From Flavihumibacter profundi (lineage in GTDB: Bacteria; Bacteroidota; Bacteroidia; Chitinophagales; Chitinophagaceae): DNA of 64,000 bases. Positions 27,679-36,701 of the stretch are shown here, piece after piece. A program made the translations under genes and the position numbers. Position 1 is the first letter of the stretch. Every line of letters starts with the position of its first letter. The notes below the pieces were generated by a model. The model had not been told where the DNA came from. It saw only the letters and a program-made list of their open reading frames with translations, and made no database searches. Location: NCBI RefSeq assembly GCF_020076305.1, contig NZ_JAIQXE010000001.1, positions 744,001 to 808,000 on the forward strand. Direction: 5' to 3'.

Positions 27679-28604
27679 TATTTAAGCGGAATACCTGAAA
27701 GGGGAACGCCATTAGTTGAGAGTACCTGGAAATCATGCACCTTGTGCCCGCTATAATTCCAAACCATCTCTTTGTTTTTGTTGACTTCAAATAGTTTTAT
27801 GCCTTCCGGGGCGCCATAGCTGGCAATAACTGTATTCCCGTTTGGCAACCTTTGTGCGCCACACGGATCTTTAAAAGGTTTTCCCTCCAGGTCATCATTG
27901 GATATTTTCCACACCACTTTCCCTTTCCGGTTTAATTCTACAACCTTGTTGCCATGCGTCAGCGTTACCAAAGTATTTCCATTCTGCAGCCGTATTGCCG
28001 TAAAGGGCCAGTTTTCCGCTTCCCTTCCGCCAAGCTCAGGCAGGTCTGTTTTAAATACGTTCACTACCTGGCCGGTTGGGGAATATTCCTTTACCGCAAA
28101 GGCTAATAAATGGGGGACAAGGTAATTACCATTTGGAAGTTTCCTGGCCATCCGCGTTTGCATATGGATGTTATCAGTTTCCGGTTGCAATATGATTGAT
28201 GAAACAATATTCCCCTGTTGATCCACTTCCAGTAACCTTGGGTTTTTCCCTGACTCTGTAATGAGCGTATTGCCATTATCTAACCTCACAGCGGTTCCCA
28301 ATTCATTTTCCGGTGCAGACTTTTTAAAAGTAAAAATCACTTTCTTGTCATGGTCAAATTCAAGTACCTCATCCCCCCAGCAAATGAGGATGTTGCCATT
28401 TGGAAGGACATAGCCATCCCTTGCCGCCGCCTTTTCAGCTTTCCATATTTCCTCACCGCCTTCACCTATAATTCCGGTGAAATCCGGACCTGCAATAAAG
28501 ACGGAATGGGTAATGGGGGATTGGCCATAAACTTCAGAAACAATAAAAAGCCATAAGGGCAATGCAAAGAGGTACGGGATCAAATTCTTCTTTAAGCGAA
28601 TCAT
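27678..28604 (-). CDS. Exported beta-propeller protein with NGN repeats
   Basis: 308 aa with a signal peptide (to about residue 27, EVYGQ). Five repeats of the form xLxNGNxL are visible (VLPNGNILICWG, RLDNGNTLITES, KLPNGNYLVPH, RLQNGNTLVTLTHG, RLPNGNTVIASYG), each spaced as one propeller blade. This resembles PQQ-like or arylsulfotransferase-type propellers, but no PQQ or sulfotransferase residues can be assigned. The start overlaps the end of the DUF1501 gene by 4 bp (ATGA), so translation is probably coupled. In the parallel operon this place is taken by a dehydrogenase-like propeller with a haem domain. Confidence 0.75.
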   Translation of the reverse strand: MIRLKKNLIPYLFALPLWLFIVSEVYGQSPITHSVFIAGPDFTGIIGEGGEEIWKAEKAAARDGYVLPNGNILICWGDEVLEFDHDKKVIFTFKKSAPENELGTAVRLDNGNTLITESGKNPRLLEVDQQGNIVSSIILQPETDNIHMQTRMARKLPNGNYLVPHLLAFAVKEYSPTGQVVNVFKTDLPELGGREAENWPFTAIRLQNGNTLVTLTHGNKVVELNRKGKVVWKISNDDLEGKPFKDPCGAQRLPNGNTVIASYGAPEGIKLFEVNKNKEMVWNYSGHKVHDFQVLSTNGVPLSGIPLK

Positions 28605-30064
28605 GATAATATTTCTTTTATAACATTTCCATGTACATCCGTCAGGCGAAAATCACGCCCGCCAAAATGAAAGGTCAATTGTTTATGGTCAATACCTAAT
28701 AAATAAAGCATGGTGGCATGCAGGTCGTGGATAGTGACCGGATTTTCAATTACCCGGTATCCATATTCATCTGTTTTCCCGAAAATTGTTCCGCGTTTAA
28801 TTCCTGCACCTGCCATCCACATACTGAAGGCTGAAGGATTATGGTCGCGACCATCCAGACCCTGTGCAAATGGTGTCCGGCCAAACTCACCGGTAAATAC
28901 CACCAGGGTTTCATCCAGTAAGCCCCGCATTTTCAGGTCTTTTATTAATCCGGCAATCGGCTGGTCTACAGCATGTGCATTATTTTCATGGCCCGACTTC
29001 AGGTTGGAATGCTGATCCCAACGGTCAGCACCATTGCCTACGGAAGGACAGGTTAATTCAATGAACCGTACCCCTCTTTCAATTAACCTCCTGGCCAGCA
29101 GGCATTGCGAGCCATAGCTCCTTGTATGAAGGTCTGGTGAGTTGAGTCCATACAGGTTTTTTGTGGCTTCAGTTTCTGTCCCAAACTGTGTCAGTTCAGG
29201 AATGGATGATTGCATTTTGTAGGCCAGCTCATAGTTTGAAATAGCTGATTCAATTTCATCCGCGCCACCCAGGCTGGATAAAAGGTGGTTGTCCATCTTT
29301 TTCAGGAAGGCCAGCTTTTCATCCTGGATTCCCTGGGTGGAATCAGCCGGCCTTATATTGGCCACAGGCTCTGCGCCGGCACGAAGAATAGAAGCCTGGT
29401 AAGTAGCGGGAAGAAAACCATTTTTAAAATTGTCTAACCCGCCAGGTGGTATTAATCCACCATCAAGAACAACATACCCCGGAAGGTTATTGTTTTCGCT
29501 GCCGAGCCCGTAATTGACCCAGGCGCCCATGCTGGGCCTGCCCTGCAAGCCACTTCCTGTATGCAAAAAATAATTGGCGCTGGTATGTTCAGGGAAATTG
29601 GAAACCATTGATCGTATCATCACCATATCATCTGTACATGTGGCAATATGCGGAAACAACTCACTAACATCCATTCCTGATTCACCATATTTTTTAAAGC
29701 TCCAGGGACTCTTTAATATTTTTCCGACATTCCCGAATTGCGTTGCATCTACCTTGAATTTTTTACCAGGGTCTTCGCCGTTTTCTTTTTCAAGCCTTGG
29801 TTTAGGATCAAAAGAATCAACCTGTGAAACTCCACCGTCCATATACAGGAAAATGATGTTTTTTGCTTTCGGTACAAAGTTGGGTAGCGGGTTGCTGCCT
29901 GAAAGTTTTTTAACCAGGTCTGACTGTGATTGATCAAATAAAGAACAACCGGGAATACTGCCGAATAAACTAAGCAAGGCAAGTGAGCCAAAGCCGGCCT
30001 TGCACATGCCCAGCATTTCCCTTCGGGTAACCGGCCTGTATATTGGGTGTTTTTGTTGTACCAT
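28601..30064 (-). CDS. DUF1501 family protein (second copy)
   Basis: 487 aa with a twin-arginine leader (VTRREMLGM, arginines 14-15) and a lipobox-like PGC (Cys40). The core shows NIIFLYMDGGVSQVDSFDPK in parts, HTSANYFLHTGSGLQGRPSMGAW in parts, RFIELTCPS, VVFTGEFGRTPFAQG and GAGIKRGTIFGKTDEYGYR. The metal-site motif GEFGRTP is intact, unlike the divergent ASEFSR of the copy at 9429-10859. It begins 2 bp after the stop of the DUF1549/DUF1553 gene. The pair DUF1553-DUF1501 is the conserved core of this gene family, though its reaction is unproven. Confidence 0.92.
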   Translation of the reverse strand: MVQQKHPIYRPVTRREMLGMCKAGFGSLALLSLFGSIPGCSLFDQSQSDLVKKLSGSNPLPNFVPKAKNIIFLYMDGGVSQVDSFDPKPRLEKENGEDPGKKFKVDATQFGNVGKILKSPWSFKKYGESGMDVSELFPHIATCTDDMVMIRSMVSNFPEHTSANYFLHTGSGLQGRPSMGAWVNYGLGSENNNLPGYVVLDGGLIPPGGLDNFKNGFLPATYQASILRAGAEPVANIRPADSTQGIQDEKLAFLKKMDNHLLSSLGGADEIESAISNYELAYKMQSSIPELTQFGTETEATKNLYGLNSPDLHTRSYGSQCLLARRLIERGVRFIELTCPSVGNGADRWDQHSNLKSGHENNAHAVDQPIAGLIKDLKMRGLLDETLVVFTGEFGRTPFAQGLDGRDHNPSAFSMWMAGAGIKRGTIFGKTDEYGYRVIENPVTIHDLHATMLYLLGIDHKQLTFHFGGRDFRLTDVHGNVIKEILS

Positions 30065-30066
30065 AT

Positions 30067-33000
30067 CTAGTTCAGGTATATAAATTCTTTTAAGTTGAAC
30101 ACTGAATGGATATAATCTTTCCAGAGATGTATATCTCCATCCATGTTTCCCCCTTTTAATTTGTATATAGTCGCCAGGTGTTGGATAAGTTCTTTTGCAG
30201 CGCCAATTTCTTCCATAGATGCCGTTCGGGACACAGTTCTTTTATATATCCATTGTACCCTGTTTTCGAATGAAAGGTTTTTAGCAGCCACCAGCTTTTT
30301 TGCCATTGTTTCCGCTTCCGTTACGACAAATGGATCATTTAAAAGGATAAGTGACTGTGAGGGTACATTGGTAACATTCCTTTTTCCAAAAGATGTAAAA
30401 GGGATAGGCCGGTCAAAAGTGGTCATCATAGGATCAAGGAAGTTACGTCGAACTTCCAGGTAAATGCTCCTGCGGCCATAACCATCTAATGGGCCGGAGT
30501 TTTCCGGTTTGCCCCTGCCATTCATAAAGCTTGTGATATGGGTGGGAACAGGTGGGCCATACATGGTGGTGTCCAGTTTTCCGGATGCTGAAAGAATTGC
30601 ATCACGGATGGCTTCAGCTTCAAGTCTTTTGATGGGGAAATGCGATAAGTACAAATTATTCGGATCAGTTTTCCTGGCCTCGTCACCAGGCTGTACACTT
30701 CTTTTAAAAACGTTGGATAATAAAATGGCCCTTATCGTTTTCTTAATTGAAAAACCATCCCTTTGAAATTTAATGGCCAGGTAGTCGAGCAATTCCGGAT
30801 TAGTGGGGAGTTTTCCCTGCATTCCAAAATTGTCAACCGTTTCAACGATGCCTTTACCGAAAAGATGGTGCCAGATCCGGTTTACCATTACACGCGCTGT
30901 AAGCGGGTTTGCCGGGTTAGCAATAGATTGTGCCAATTGCAGCCGGCCACTACCTTTCTCATTGTATATGGCATTCGCAGGCCGTAAAGCCGAAAGGAAG
31001 GCCCTTTCAACTGGTTTATCTGAAAGTTGCTTATAACTTCCGCGGATGAAAACCGGGCTGTTTTTCGCATATCCATCGGTTACCGCACTTATAAATTCTA
31101 TCGAATCTTTAAGTGTTGCAGCCTGTTTTTCTTTTTGCTTCAGCAGGCTGACTAATTCATGCATATCAGCAGGCAGGCTTTGCTTGCGGATTAATGTATT
31201 AATTGCACTGATCTCCCGGGAACTGGATTTGAAATGGATCCAGTTATCAAGAGCGGTTTGCAGATCTGTTGGTTGTCCATAGAACTGGTATGGCGGCTCG
31301 GTCCATTTGTCATTAAAGGCTATCGCATATTTCACTTCAACATAAGCACCTGTTGGCATTTTAAATACATGGCTTTCAAAATATCCAGGCAGGATCTCTA
31401 TATAAGCTTTCTGGCCCTTCCATGGCGAAACGTCGAATTGGTAATTCTTCCAGCCCGCTGAATCAACGTGCTGGTCCATGCCCCCATAAATAGGGTATTG
31501 GATCAATTGGAAATTATCTATGACTATCCTGACAGAGGCATCCTTTCCCAGCGCGCGTAGCCCGATGAAATTTTTATCAATGATAAAGTCCGGAGATCGC
31601 AATGCCCCAAAAATGCCCGTCCCAATGATCCTGCTGGAGGCCTTTCCATCTTCGAGCGAAACAATTTTATTTTGTCTGTCAAACACCGGATCACCCAGGG
31701 TTGTTTTGTTGCTGAAAGCCATACCATCAGATTTCCATTCGCCTAATCCATTTTCCCTGAAATCCCCGAGTACTGTTGTTTCATTCGTTTTTTCTGTTGG
31801 TAATGTTGGGGGGATAACGGAAACCCTTTCTGCTTTTTTTGCAAGTCCATTGATCCATTTTGCTGCGATGATCGCACGCATGGAATCTTTCTCACTTCCC
31901 AATAACTGGATAGTGCCGGATTGGTGTGCCGTATTCGCAGGAACAGGCGAAAACCTGGTTCCTTCAATAATGCCAAACATGGAATAATAGTCCTTGGTAC
32001 TGATGGGATCAAATTTATGGTCGTGGCACCTCGCACATGAAATCGTTAATCCCTGGAAGGCTTTCCCGGTTACATCAATGATATTATCAATCCTGTCGGC
32101 TTCATCCTGGCGAACATCAACCGGACTATGAGTGCCTTCTCCCATGGTATAAAATACCGTCGCCACCCGTGATTCGTTTTCACCACTTGCCTGGTTGATC
32201 CTTTGGTTATTCAATAAATCACCGGCAAGTTGTTCCCTGATTAGCTGGTCATAGGGGAGATCGTCATTAAATGCCCTGATCAAATAATCCCGGTATCTCC
32301 AGGCGCCTGAAATAGTATAATCAAATTCGTGGCCTTTAGTTTCAGCATACCTTACCATGTCCATCCAATGCCTTGCCCATCGTTCACCGAAATGAGGGGA
32401 ACCTAAATAACGGTCGACCATTTGCTCATATCCGCCGGGACTTTTATCTGCCATAAATTCATCTACGGCTTCAGGTGTCGGCGGTAAGCCTGTTAATAAA
32501 TAGGAGACCCTCCTGATCAGGGAAGTTTTACCTGCTTCAGGGGAAGCTTTCAAACCATTTTGTTCCAGTTTTTTATTGATGAAATGGTCAATGCCTTCAT
32601 TCTCCTTTTCCTGCAGGACTGCTTCATCGGAAATGGTTGGTGGGATAAATGACCAGTGTTGTTTCCATTCAGCACCCTGGTCAATCCACTTTTCAATCAG
32701 TGCCCTTTCCCTTTTCGTTAACTGTAAATTTGATTCCGGTGTCGGCATCATTATTTCAGGATCCTTATGGTTGATCCGGAAGATCATTGTGCTTTTGTCG
32801 GCATGACCCGGCGAAATCGCTTTAGTGCCTTCCTTGGACAATGCTGTAGCCCCTTCATAAGTATCAAGGCGCAAATTCCCTTTGCGACTGCTTGAATCCG
32901 GTCCATGGCATAAATAGCATTTTTGTACAAGGATTGGCCGGATATCATAATTAAAATCAACTGTATCCGGAAGGGCGGGGGAATAATTTTGCTGGCAGCT

Positions 33001-33078
33001 TAGGAAAAATACAACCGGTAGCGCTAATAAAATCAGGGTAGCCAGTATTTTATAATTTATGGCACTGCGCAGCTGCAT
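30067..33078 (-). CDS. PSCyt1-DUF1549-DUF1553 cytochrome lipoprotein
   Basis: 1003 aa lipoprotein (FFLSC, Cys28). The planctomycete cytochrome C module has CYLCH at 54-58, RKGNLRLDTYEGA and IEKWIDQGAEWKQHW. DUF1549 follows from about 163, with the second haem-type motif CARCH at 348-352 in SCARCHDHKFDPI. Residues about 430-600 form a jelly-roll-like insert (DFRENGLGEWKSDGMAF, YQFDVSPWKGQKAYIEI) resembling carbohydrate-binding modules. DUF1553 follows (TARVMVNRIWHHLFGKGIVETVDNFG, SLILLNDPFV). Unlike the protein at 6896-9385 it has no DUF2231 membrane domain. That domain is encoded separately, three genes downstream. It is the first gene of the tightly packed part of the minus operon. Confidence 0.92.
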   Translation of the reverse strand: MQLRSAINYKILATLILLALPVVFFLSCQQNYSPALPDTVDFNYDIRPILVQKCYLCHGPDSSSRKGNLRLDTYEGATALSKEGTKAISPGHADKSTMIFRINHKDPEIMMPTPESNLQLTKRERALIEKWIDQGAEWKQHWSFIPPTISDEAVLQEKENEGIDHFINKKLEQNGLKASPEAGKTSLIRRVSYLLTGLPPTPEAVDEFMADKSPGGYEQMVDRYLGSPHFGERWARHWMDMVRYAETKGHEFDYTISGAWRYRDYLIRAFNDDLPYDQLIREQLAGDLLNNQRINQASGENESRVATVFYTMGEGTHSPVDVRQDEADRIDNIIDVTGKAFQGLTISCARCHDHKFDPISTKDYYSMFGIIEGTRFSPVPANTAHQSGTIQLLGSEKDSMRAIIAAKWINGLAKKAERVSVIPPTLPTEKTNETTVLGDFRENGLGEWKSDGMAFSNKTTLGDPVFDRQNKIVSLEDGKASSRIIGTGIFGALRSPDFIIDKNFIGLRALGKDASVRIVIDNFQLIQYPIYGGMDQHVDSAGWKNYQFDVSPWKGQKAYIEILPGYFESHVFKMPTGAYVEVKYAIAFNDKWTEPPYQFYGQPTDLQTALDNWIHFKSSSREISAINTLIRKQSLPADMHELVSLLKQKEKQAATLKDSIEFISAVTDGYAKNSPVFIRGSYKQLSDKPVERAFLSALRPANAIYNEKGSGRLQLAQSIANPANPLTARVMVNRIWHHLFGKGIVETVDNFGMQGKLPTNPELLDYLAIKFQRDGFSIKKTIRAILLSNVFKRSVQPGDEARKTDPNNLYLSHFPIKRLEAEAIRDAILSASGKLDTTMYGPPVPTHITSFMNGRGKPENSGPLDGYGRRSIYLEVRRNFLDPMMTTFDRPIPFTSFGKRNVTNVPSQSLILLNDPFVVTEAETMAKKLVAAKNLSFENRVQWIYKRTVSRTASMEEIGAAKELIQHLATIYKLKGGNMDGDIHLWKDYIHSVFNLKEFIYLN

Positions 33079-33167
33079 TTGGTTTTATTATTTCAGGTAA
33101 AATACCCAACATCTATTAAAATATCTGGTAATATTTTTACTATTTCTAATTCATTTTGAACATCCTT

Positions 33168-34115
33168 TTATCGGGTATTATCAGGGAAATGAACCGCAAC
33201 TTTTTCATGCATGGAATATAACCGGTATTGTTTACCATCAAAGACCAGTATGGGGCTTGACTTATTTTCCTGTAGGATAGGGTTGCCGGGAAATTTTTTC
33301 CAGTGCACCAGGTCTGTTGAAGCAGCAACGCAACTAGTCCAGTTCTTACTGGTATCAGTAGCTAATGCATGGTAATAACCATAATATTTTCCATCGTATT
33401 TAATGACCTGGTTCATGGCTACCTGTGCTTTATCATATAGTTCCGGGCCCAGGGCGATGACTGGTTCATCCTGCACGTTGGTCCACGTTTTAAGGTCAGT
33501 AGATGTCGCAAGCCAGATGCCCATGTCGCCACGCTCATAGAACAAATACCATTTGCCATTTTCCAGCCAGATAGCCGGTGTTCCATAAGCGCCCTCGCTT
33601 AGTGGTTTGCCATTAGTGTAGCGGATATCCAGGTTGCCTTGTTCGGTCCAGTGAATGCGGTCAGTGGAGATGAGCATATGGGCGATATCATTCCGTCCTT
33701 CGGCAAACATATAATAGGAACTACCTGATTTAATGACGGTCATGTCTTCCACCCAGTCAGTTTTCAAAAGGGGGTTGCCGCCATACCTGGTCCATGTGAG
33801 TCCATCAGGTGAAGTGGCGTACCCCAGGTGCATTACAGTGTCTCCTTTATCGCGATACCCCGTATACCACATATGGTACAAACTATCTTCTTTAAGAATA
33901 TACCCTCTTTCACGGATATGCTGGTCCCAGGTATCACCGCCAGTACCCGTAAATACAGGATTCTTTTCATAGGCTTTGAAATTGGTGAGTACGGCAGGAA
34001 ATACCAGGCTGTCGATAGTATATAAAGGTTGTTGTTTTTTGCCGGCCTGGTCATTGCATCCGGCGATCAAAAATCTTAGCGCGATATAACAGGCGGTATA
34101 CCAGTTGCAGGTCAT
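33168..34115 (-). CDS. GH43/GH130-like five-bladed propeller glycosidase (lipoprotein)
   Basis: 315 aa with a short lipoprotein signal (LIAGC, Cys19). The chain is a run of propeller strands of the type found in GH32/43/68/130: AYEKNPVFTG, YHMWYTGYRD, GYATSPDGLTWTRYGGNP, YYMFAEGRNDIAHMLISTD, GKWYLFYERGDMGIWLATSTDLKTW and VAASTDLVHWKKFPGNPIL. Probable catalytic acids lie in DMTV and FAEGRN, but the subfamily cannot be fixed by eye. It lies 89 bp upstream of the cytochrome gene on the same strand and may supply sugar to the pathway. Confidence 0.75.
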   Translation of the reverse strand: MTCNWYTACYIALRFLIAGCNDQAGKKQQPLYTIDSLVFPAVLTNFKAYEKNPVFTGTGGDTWDQHIRERGYILKEDSLYHMWYTGYRDKGDTVMHLGYATSPDGLTWTRYGGNPLLKTDWVEDMTVIKSGSSYYMFAEGRNDIAHMLISTDRIHWTEQGNLDIRYTNGKPLSEGAYGTPAIWLENGKWYLFYERGDMGIWLATSTDLKTWTNVQDEPVIALGPELYDKAQVAMNQVIKYDGKYYGYYHALATDTSKNWTSCVAASTDLVHWKKFPGNPILQENKSSPILVFDGKQYRLYSMHEKVAVHFPDNTR

Positions 34116-34176
34116 GGTTTTTGGTTTTTGGGGAATAAATAGTTATAACCTGTCATTTTCAATGTTCAATATTCTA

Positions 34177-34192
34177 TATGACGAATGTCATA
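34177..34192. promoter_or_regulatory. Inverted repeat between divergent genes
   Basis: TATGAC-GAAT-GTCATA is a 6-4-6 inverted repeat midway between the start codons of the GH43/130-like gene (minus) and the membrane protein gene (plus). The position suits an operator acting on either gene. No other support was found. Confidence 0.25.
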
Positions 34193-34280
34193 GTGCAAGT
34201 ATTATCCTCTTCGTATTTTAAAGCAATAAGAATTCGTAATATTAATATCATTATTCTATTTCCCCGTTAAAATTTAAGAA

Positions 34281-35459
34281 ATGGCAACAAACCATTACAG
34301 GACAGAAGAGTTTTATATATCTGAAGGAGGGCCTTATCATAATGCAATTATGAAAATGCATTTACACAACAGGGTGTTTAAATTAGCCTTGTTGATTTTA
34401 TGCATTACCTGGCTGCCATTGGTCATCATTACTTTTTTTGAAGGAACATTGTATACCGGAGTTCAACTTCCCTTCCTTAAAGACGTTGATATGCAGGCGC
34501 GGATCCTGGTGGCAATGCCTATGTTGGTTTTGATAAAGCGCATTATTGACATTAAAGTTGCAAAAGTTGTAGACTACCTGCCCCACTCATTGCTAAGTCC
34601 AGAGGAATGGCAAGGGCAATTCACTTCTGTACTTGACAGGGTAAGAAAAGTTATAAATTCAAAATATATTGAAATTGCCTTATTACTGACAATAGTAACA
34701 ATTAATGTTTTTTTTAATGGCAGTTTTGTATTTAATCTTGAAGATACCACAACATCCTGGAGGGTCAGGACTGCGCCTGGAATCCATGAAGTAAGTATTG
34801 CAGCTCGTTGGGCTTTTTATGTTTCGGTGCCTGTTTTTCAATTTCTTTTTGTGAGGTGGTTATTGAGATATTTTATTTGGGTATGGTTATTATACCGGTT
34901 ATCCAAAACAAACCTTAACCTGGTGGTGACTCATGCTGACCGCTCTGGTGGTTTGGGTATCTTATCGCTGGCACAGCAAGGTTTTATGTATATTTTTGTG
35001 GCGCTGGGTATTGTAGTGTCAGGCGAATTTATTACACAACTTCTTATTGATCCCGCCGCCTTTCCTGCTATCAGGAATGAAGCAATGGGATATATTATCC
35101 TTTGTATTTTATTAATAATCCTTCCGCTGTTTTTTTTCAATAATAAATTATTGAATTTAAAACACGAGGCACAATTCAAAATGAGCGATCTCTCTGCAGA
35201 TTTAAGCCGGGAATTTGAAAAACATTGGTTAAGTGATTTGCCAATTGGCGAACGATTGGTTGGTAAGGAGGCAAATTCATCAATGTTGATCGATTATCAG
35301 AGTATGTATGACGTACTATTGCAGCTTCGCACTGTTCCTGTTAACTTAAGAGATATCATTGCTATGGCAGTATTACTTTTTATACCCTTTTTGCCCATCC
35401 TGGTTATACATTTTTCGGTTGCAGAATTGGTGTCAAAAATTGTCGGCATGGTGGTATAA
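34281..35459 (+). CDS. Hypothetical polytopic membrane protein
   Basis: 392 aa with about seven hydrophobic segments (near 32-52, 72-88, 125-145, 170-198, 228-250, 268-290 and 365-388). No enzyme or transporter motif was recognised. The segment THADRSGGLGILSLAQQ after helix 4 looks like a conserved loop of an uncharacterised Bacteroidota and Proteobacteria membrane family. It is a single gene, divergent from the GH43/130-like gene and convergent with the pirin gene 29 bp away. Its function is unknown. Confidence 0.7.
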   Translation: MATNHYRTEEFYISEGGPYHNAIMKMHLHNRVFKLALLILCITWLPLVIITFFEGTLYTGVQLPFLKDVDMQARILVAMPMLVLIKRIIDIKVAKVVDYLPHSLLSPEEWQGQFTSVLDRVRKVINSKYIEIALLLTIVTINVFFNGSFVFNLEDTTTSWRVRTAPGIHEVSIAARWAFYVSVPVFQFLFVRWLLRYFIWVWLLYRLSKTNLNLVVTHADRSGGLGILSLAQQGFMYIFVALGIVVSGEFITQLLIDPAAFPAIRNEAMGYIILCILLIILPLFFFNNKLLNLKHEAQFKMSDLSADLSREFEKHWLSDLPIGERLVGKEANSSMLIDYQSMYDVLLQLRTVPVNLRDIIAMAVLLFIPFLPILVIHFSVAELVSKIVGMVV

Positions 35460-35488
35460 AATACAACCCGGCAGATCCCTTTTGTGCA

Positions 35489-36328
35489 TCAGAATTTTCC
35501 ATTTCGATAATCCTGGTAGGCCTGCCTGATCTCAGTTTCTGTATTCATAACAAAGGGGCCCTGTGCAACAATCGGTTCATTTAAAGGCAGTGCATGCCCA
35601 AACAGGATGATGCTGTCTTCTGATGCTTCTATTTTAATTGCATCTCCATCATTATTAAATTCTACCAATTGGTGGATTTGCGCCTCATGTCCATTTACCA
35701 TTACTTTTCCTTTTACTACATAAAAGAAAATATTTCTTGCTGGGTTAATTGAGGTGTTATAAGTTCCGCCTGGCTTAAGGAAAATAGTGGCTAGCTGGAT
35801 ATCAACCAGGGGGCTAAATGCGCCTTTGGTATCTTCCCAGTTTCCAGAGATCACCTGGATAGTAACTTTGCCATTATCGAGGGAAATTTCGGGGATCTCA
35901 TTTTTTTGGAGGCCGGTATATTTGGGTGCTGTCATTTTTAATTTGGCCGGCAGGTTCACCCATAATTGAAGTATTTCTAAAGGGCCTCCGTTTTTCATGA
36001 ATTCCGGCGAAGAAACTTCGGCGTGGATCAATCCTTTGCCAGCTGTCATCCATTGCACACCGCCTTCTTTAATGATGCTTTCAGAGCCACCACTGTCATT
36101 ATGGGAAAGGTCTCCCTGGAGTATAAAAGTCACAGTTTCAAATCCACGGTGCGGATGTGGACCAAATGGTAACCCCCTGTTATTTTTCGGGTATACCTGA
36201 TAGCCATGGTGATTCAAAAACAGGAAAGGGTCAATATGGTCAATCGAGTTCGTTGGTAGCGCACGATAAGTCACGAGGTCGGCAATGGGTGCATTTTCGG
36301 CCAGGTGAATTTTTTTGATTGTCCTCAT
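35489..36328 (-). CDS. Pirin family protein
   Basis: 279 aa bicupin without signal peptide. The first cupin has the metal site motif FGPHPHRGFETVTFIL and EGGVQWMTAGKGLIHAE, which supply the His/His/His/Glu ligands of pirin. The C-terminal cupin ends with FGHALPLNEPIVAQGPFVMNT, the standard pirin tail. Pirins bind iron, and some are quercetin dioxygenases or redox sensors. It starts 5 bp after the acidic-protein gene and is last in the redox cluster. Confidence 0.93.
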   Translation of the reverse strand: MRTIKKIHLAENAPIADLVTYRALPTNSIDHIDPFLFLNHHGYQVYPKNNRGLPFGPHPHRGFETVTFILQGDLSHNDSGGSESIIKEGGVQWMTAGKGLIHAEVSSPEFMKNGGPLEILQLWVNLPAKLKMTAPKYTGLQKNEIPEISLDNGKVTIQVISGNWEDTKGAFSPLVDIQLATIFLKPGGTYNTSINPARNIFFYVVKGKVMVNGHEAQIHQLVEFNNDGDAIKIEASEDSIILFGHALPLNEPIVAQGPFVMNTETEIRQAYQDYRNGKF

Positions 36329-36333
36329 CCGCC

Positions 36334-36627
36334 TCAGTTTTCATCCAGGTTACTGTGGTTGTCGCCACCCAGGCTGTAATAATTATTTTCTTCATCTTCT
36401 TCCCCTATGTTTTCATCCGAATCGTCTAATTCGGTACCAGGTATATCAAGGTCTTCATCCAGTGAAGGGTCAGTTTTTTTTCCTTCTATCCCGATATGGC
36501 CGTCTGAATCTATAGGTTCTTTCTTTTCATTGTTGTAAATATCCTCATCTGCTGAATAGACAGGATTGCCGGGTAATTGTTCCTTATCCTGGGCAGGGGC
36601 TTCCTTTTTGTTTGGCTTCTTATCCAT
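36334..36627 (-). CDS. Small acidic conserved Bacteroidota protein
   Basis: 97 aa, strongly acidic and without hydrophobic segments, so probably soluble and largely disordered. It carries PVYSADEDIYNNEKK in the N-terminal half and a conserved-looking tail with the LDIPGTELDD, EDEENNYYSLGGD and HSNLDEN segments. I recognise this tail from many uncharacterised Bacteroidota proteins of similar size, which supports the frame as real. It lies 5 bp from the pirin gene. The function is unknown. Confidence 0.75.
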   Translation of the reverse strand: MDKKPNKKEAPAQDKEQLPGNPVYSADEDIYNNEKKEPIDSDGHIGIEGKKTDPSLDEDLDIPGTELDDSDENIGEEDEENNYYSLGGDNHSNLDEN

Positions 36628-36701
36628 ATCAAAAAATTATGTACCTAAATTTACTGACTTTAATGGTCATTAAATTGTTATTTCCAGGAAGATGTAACCT
36701 G

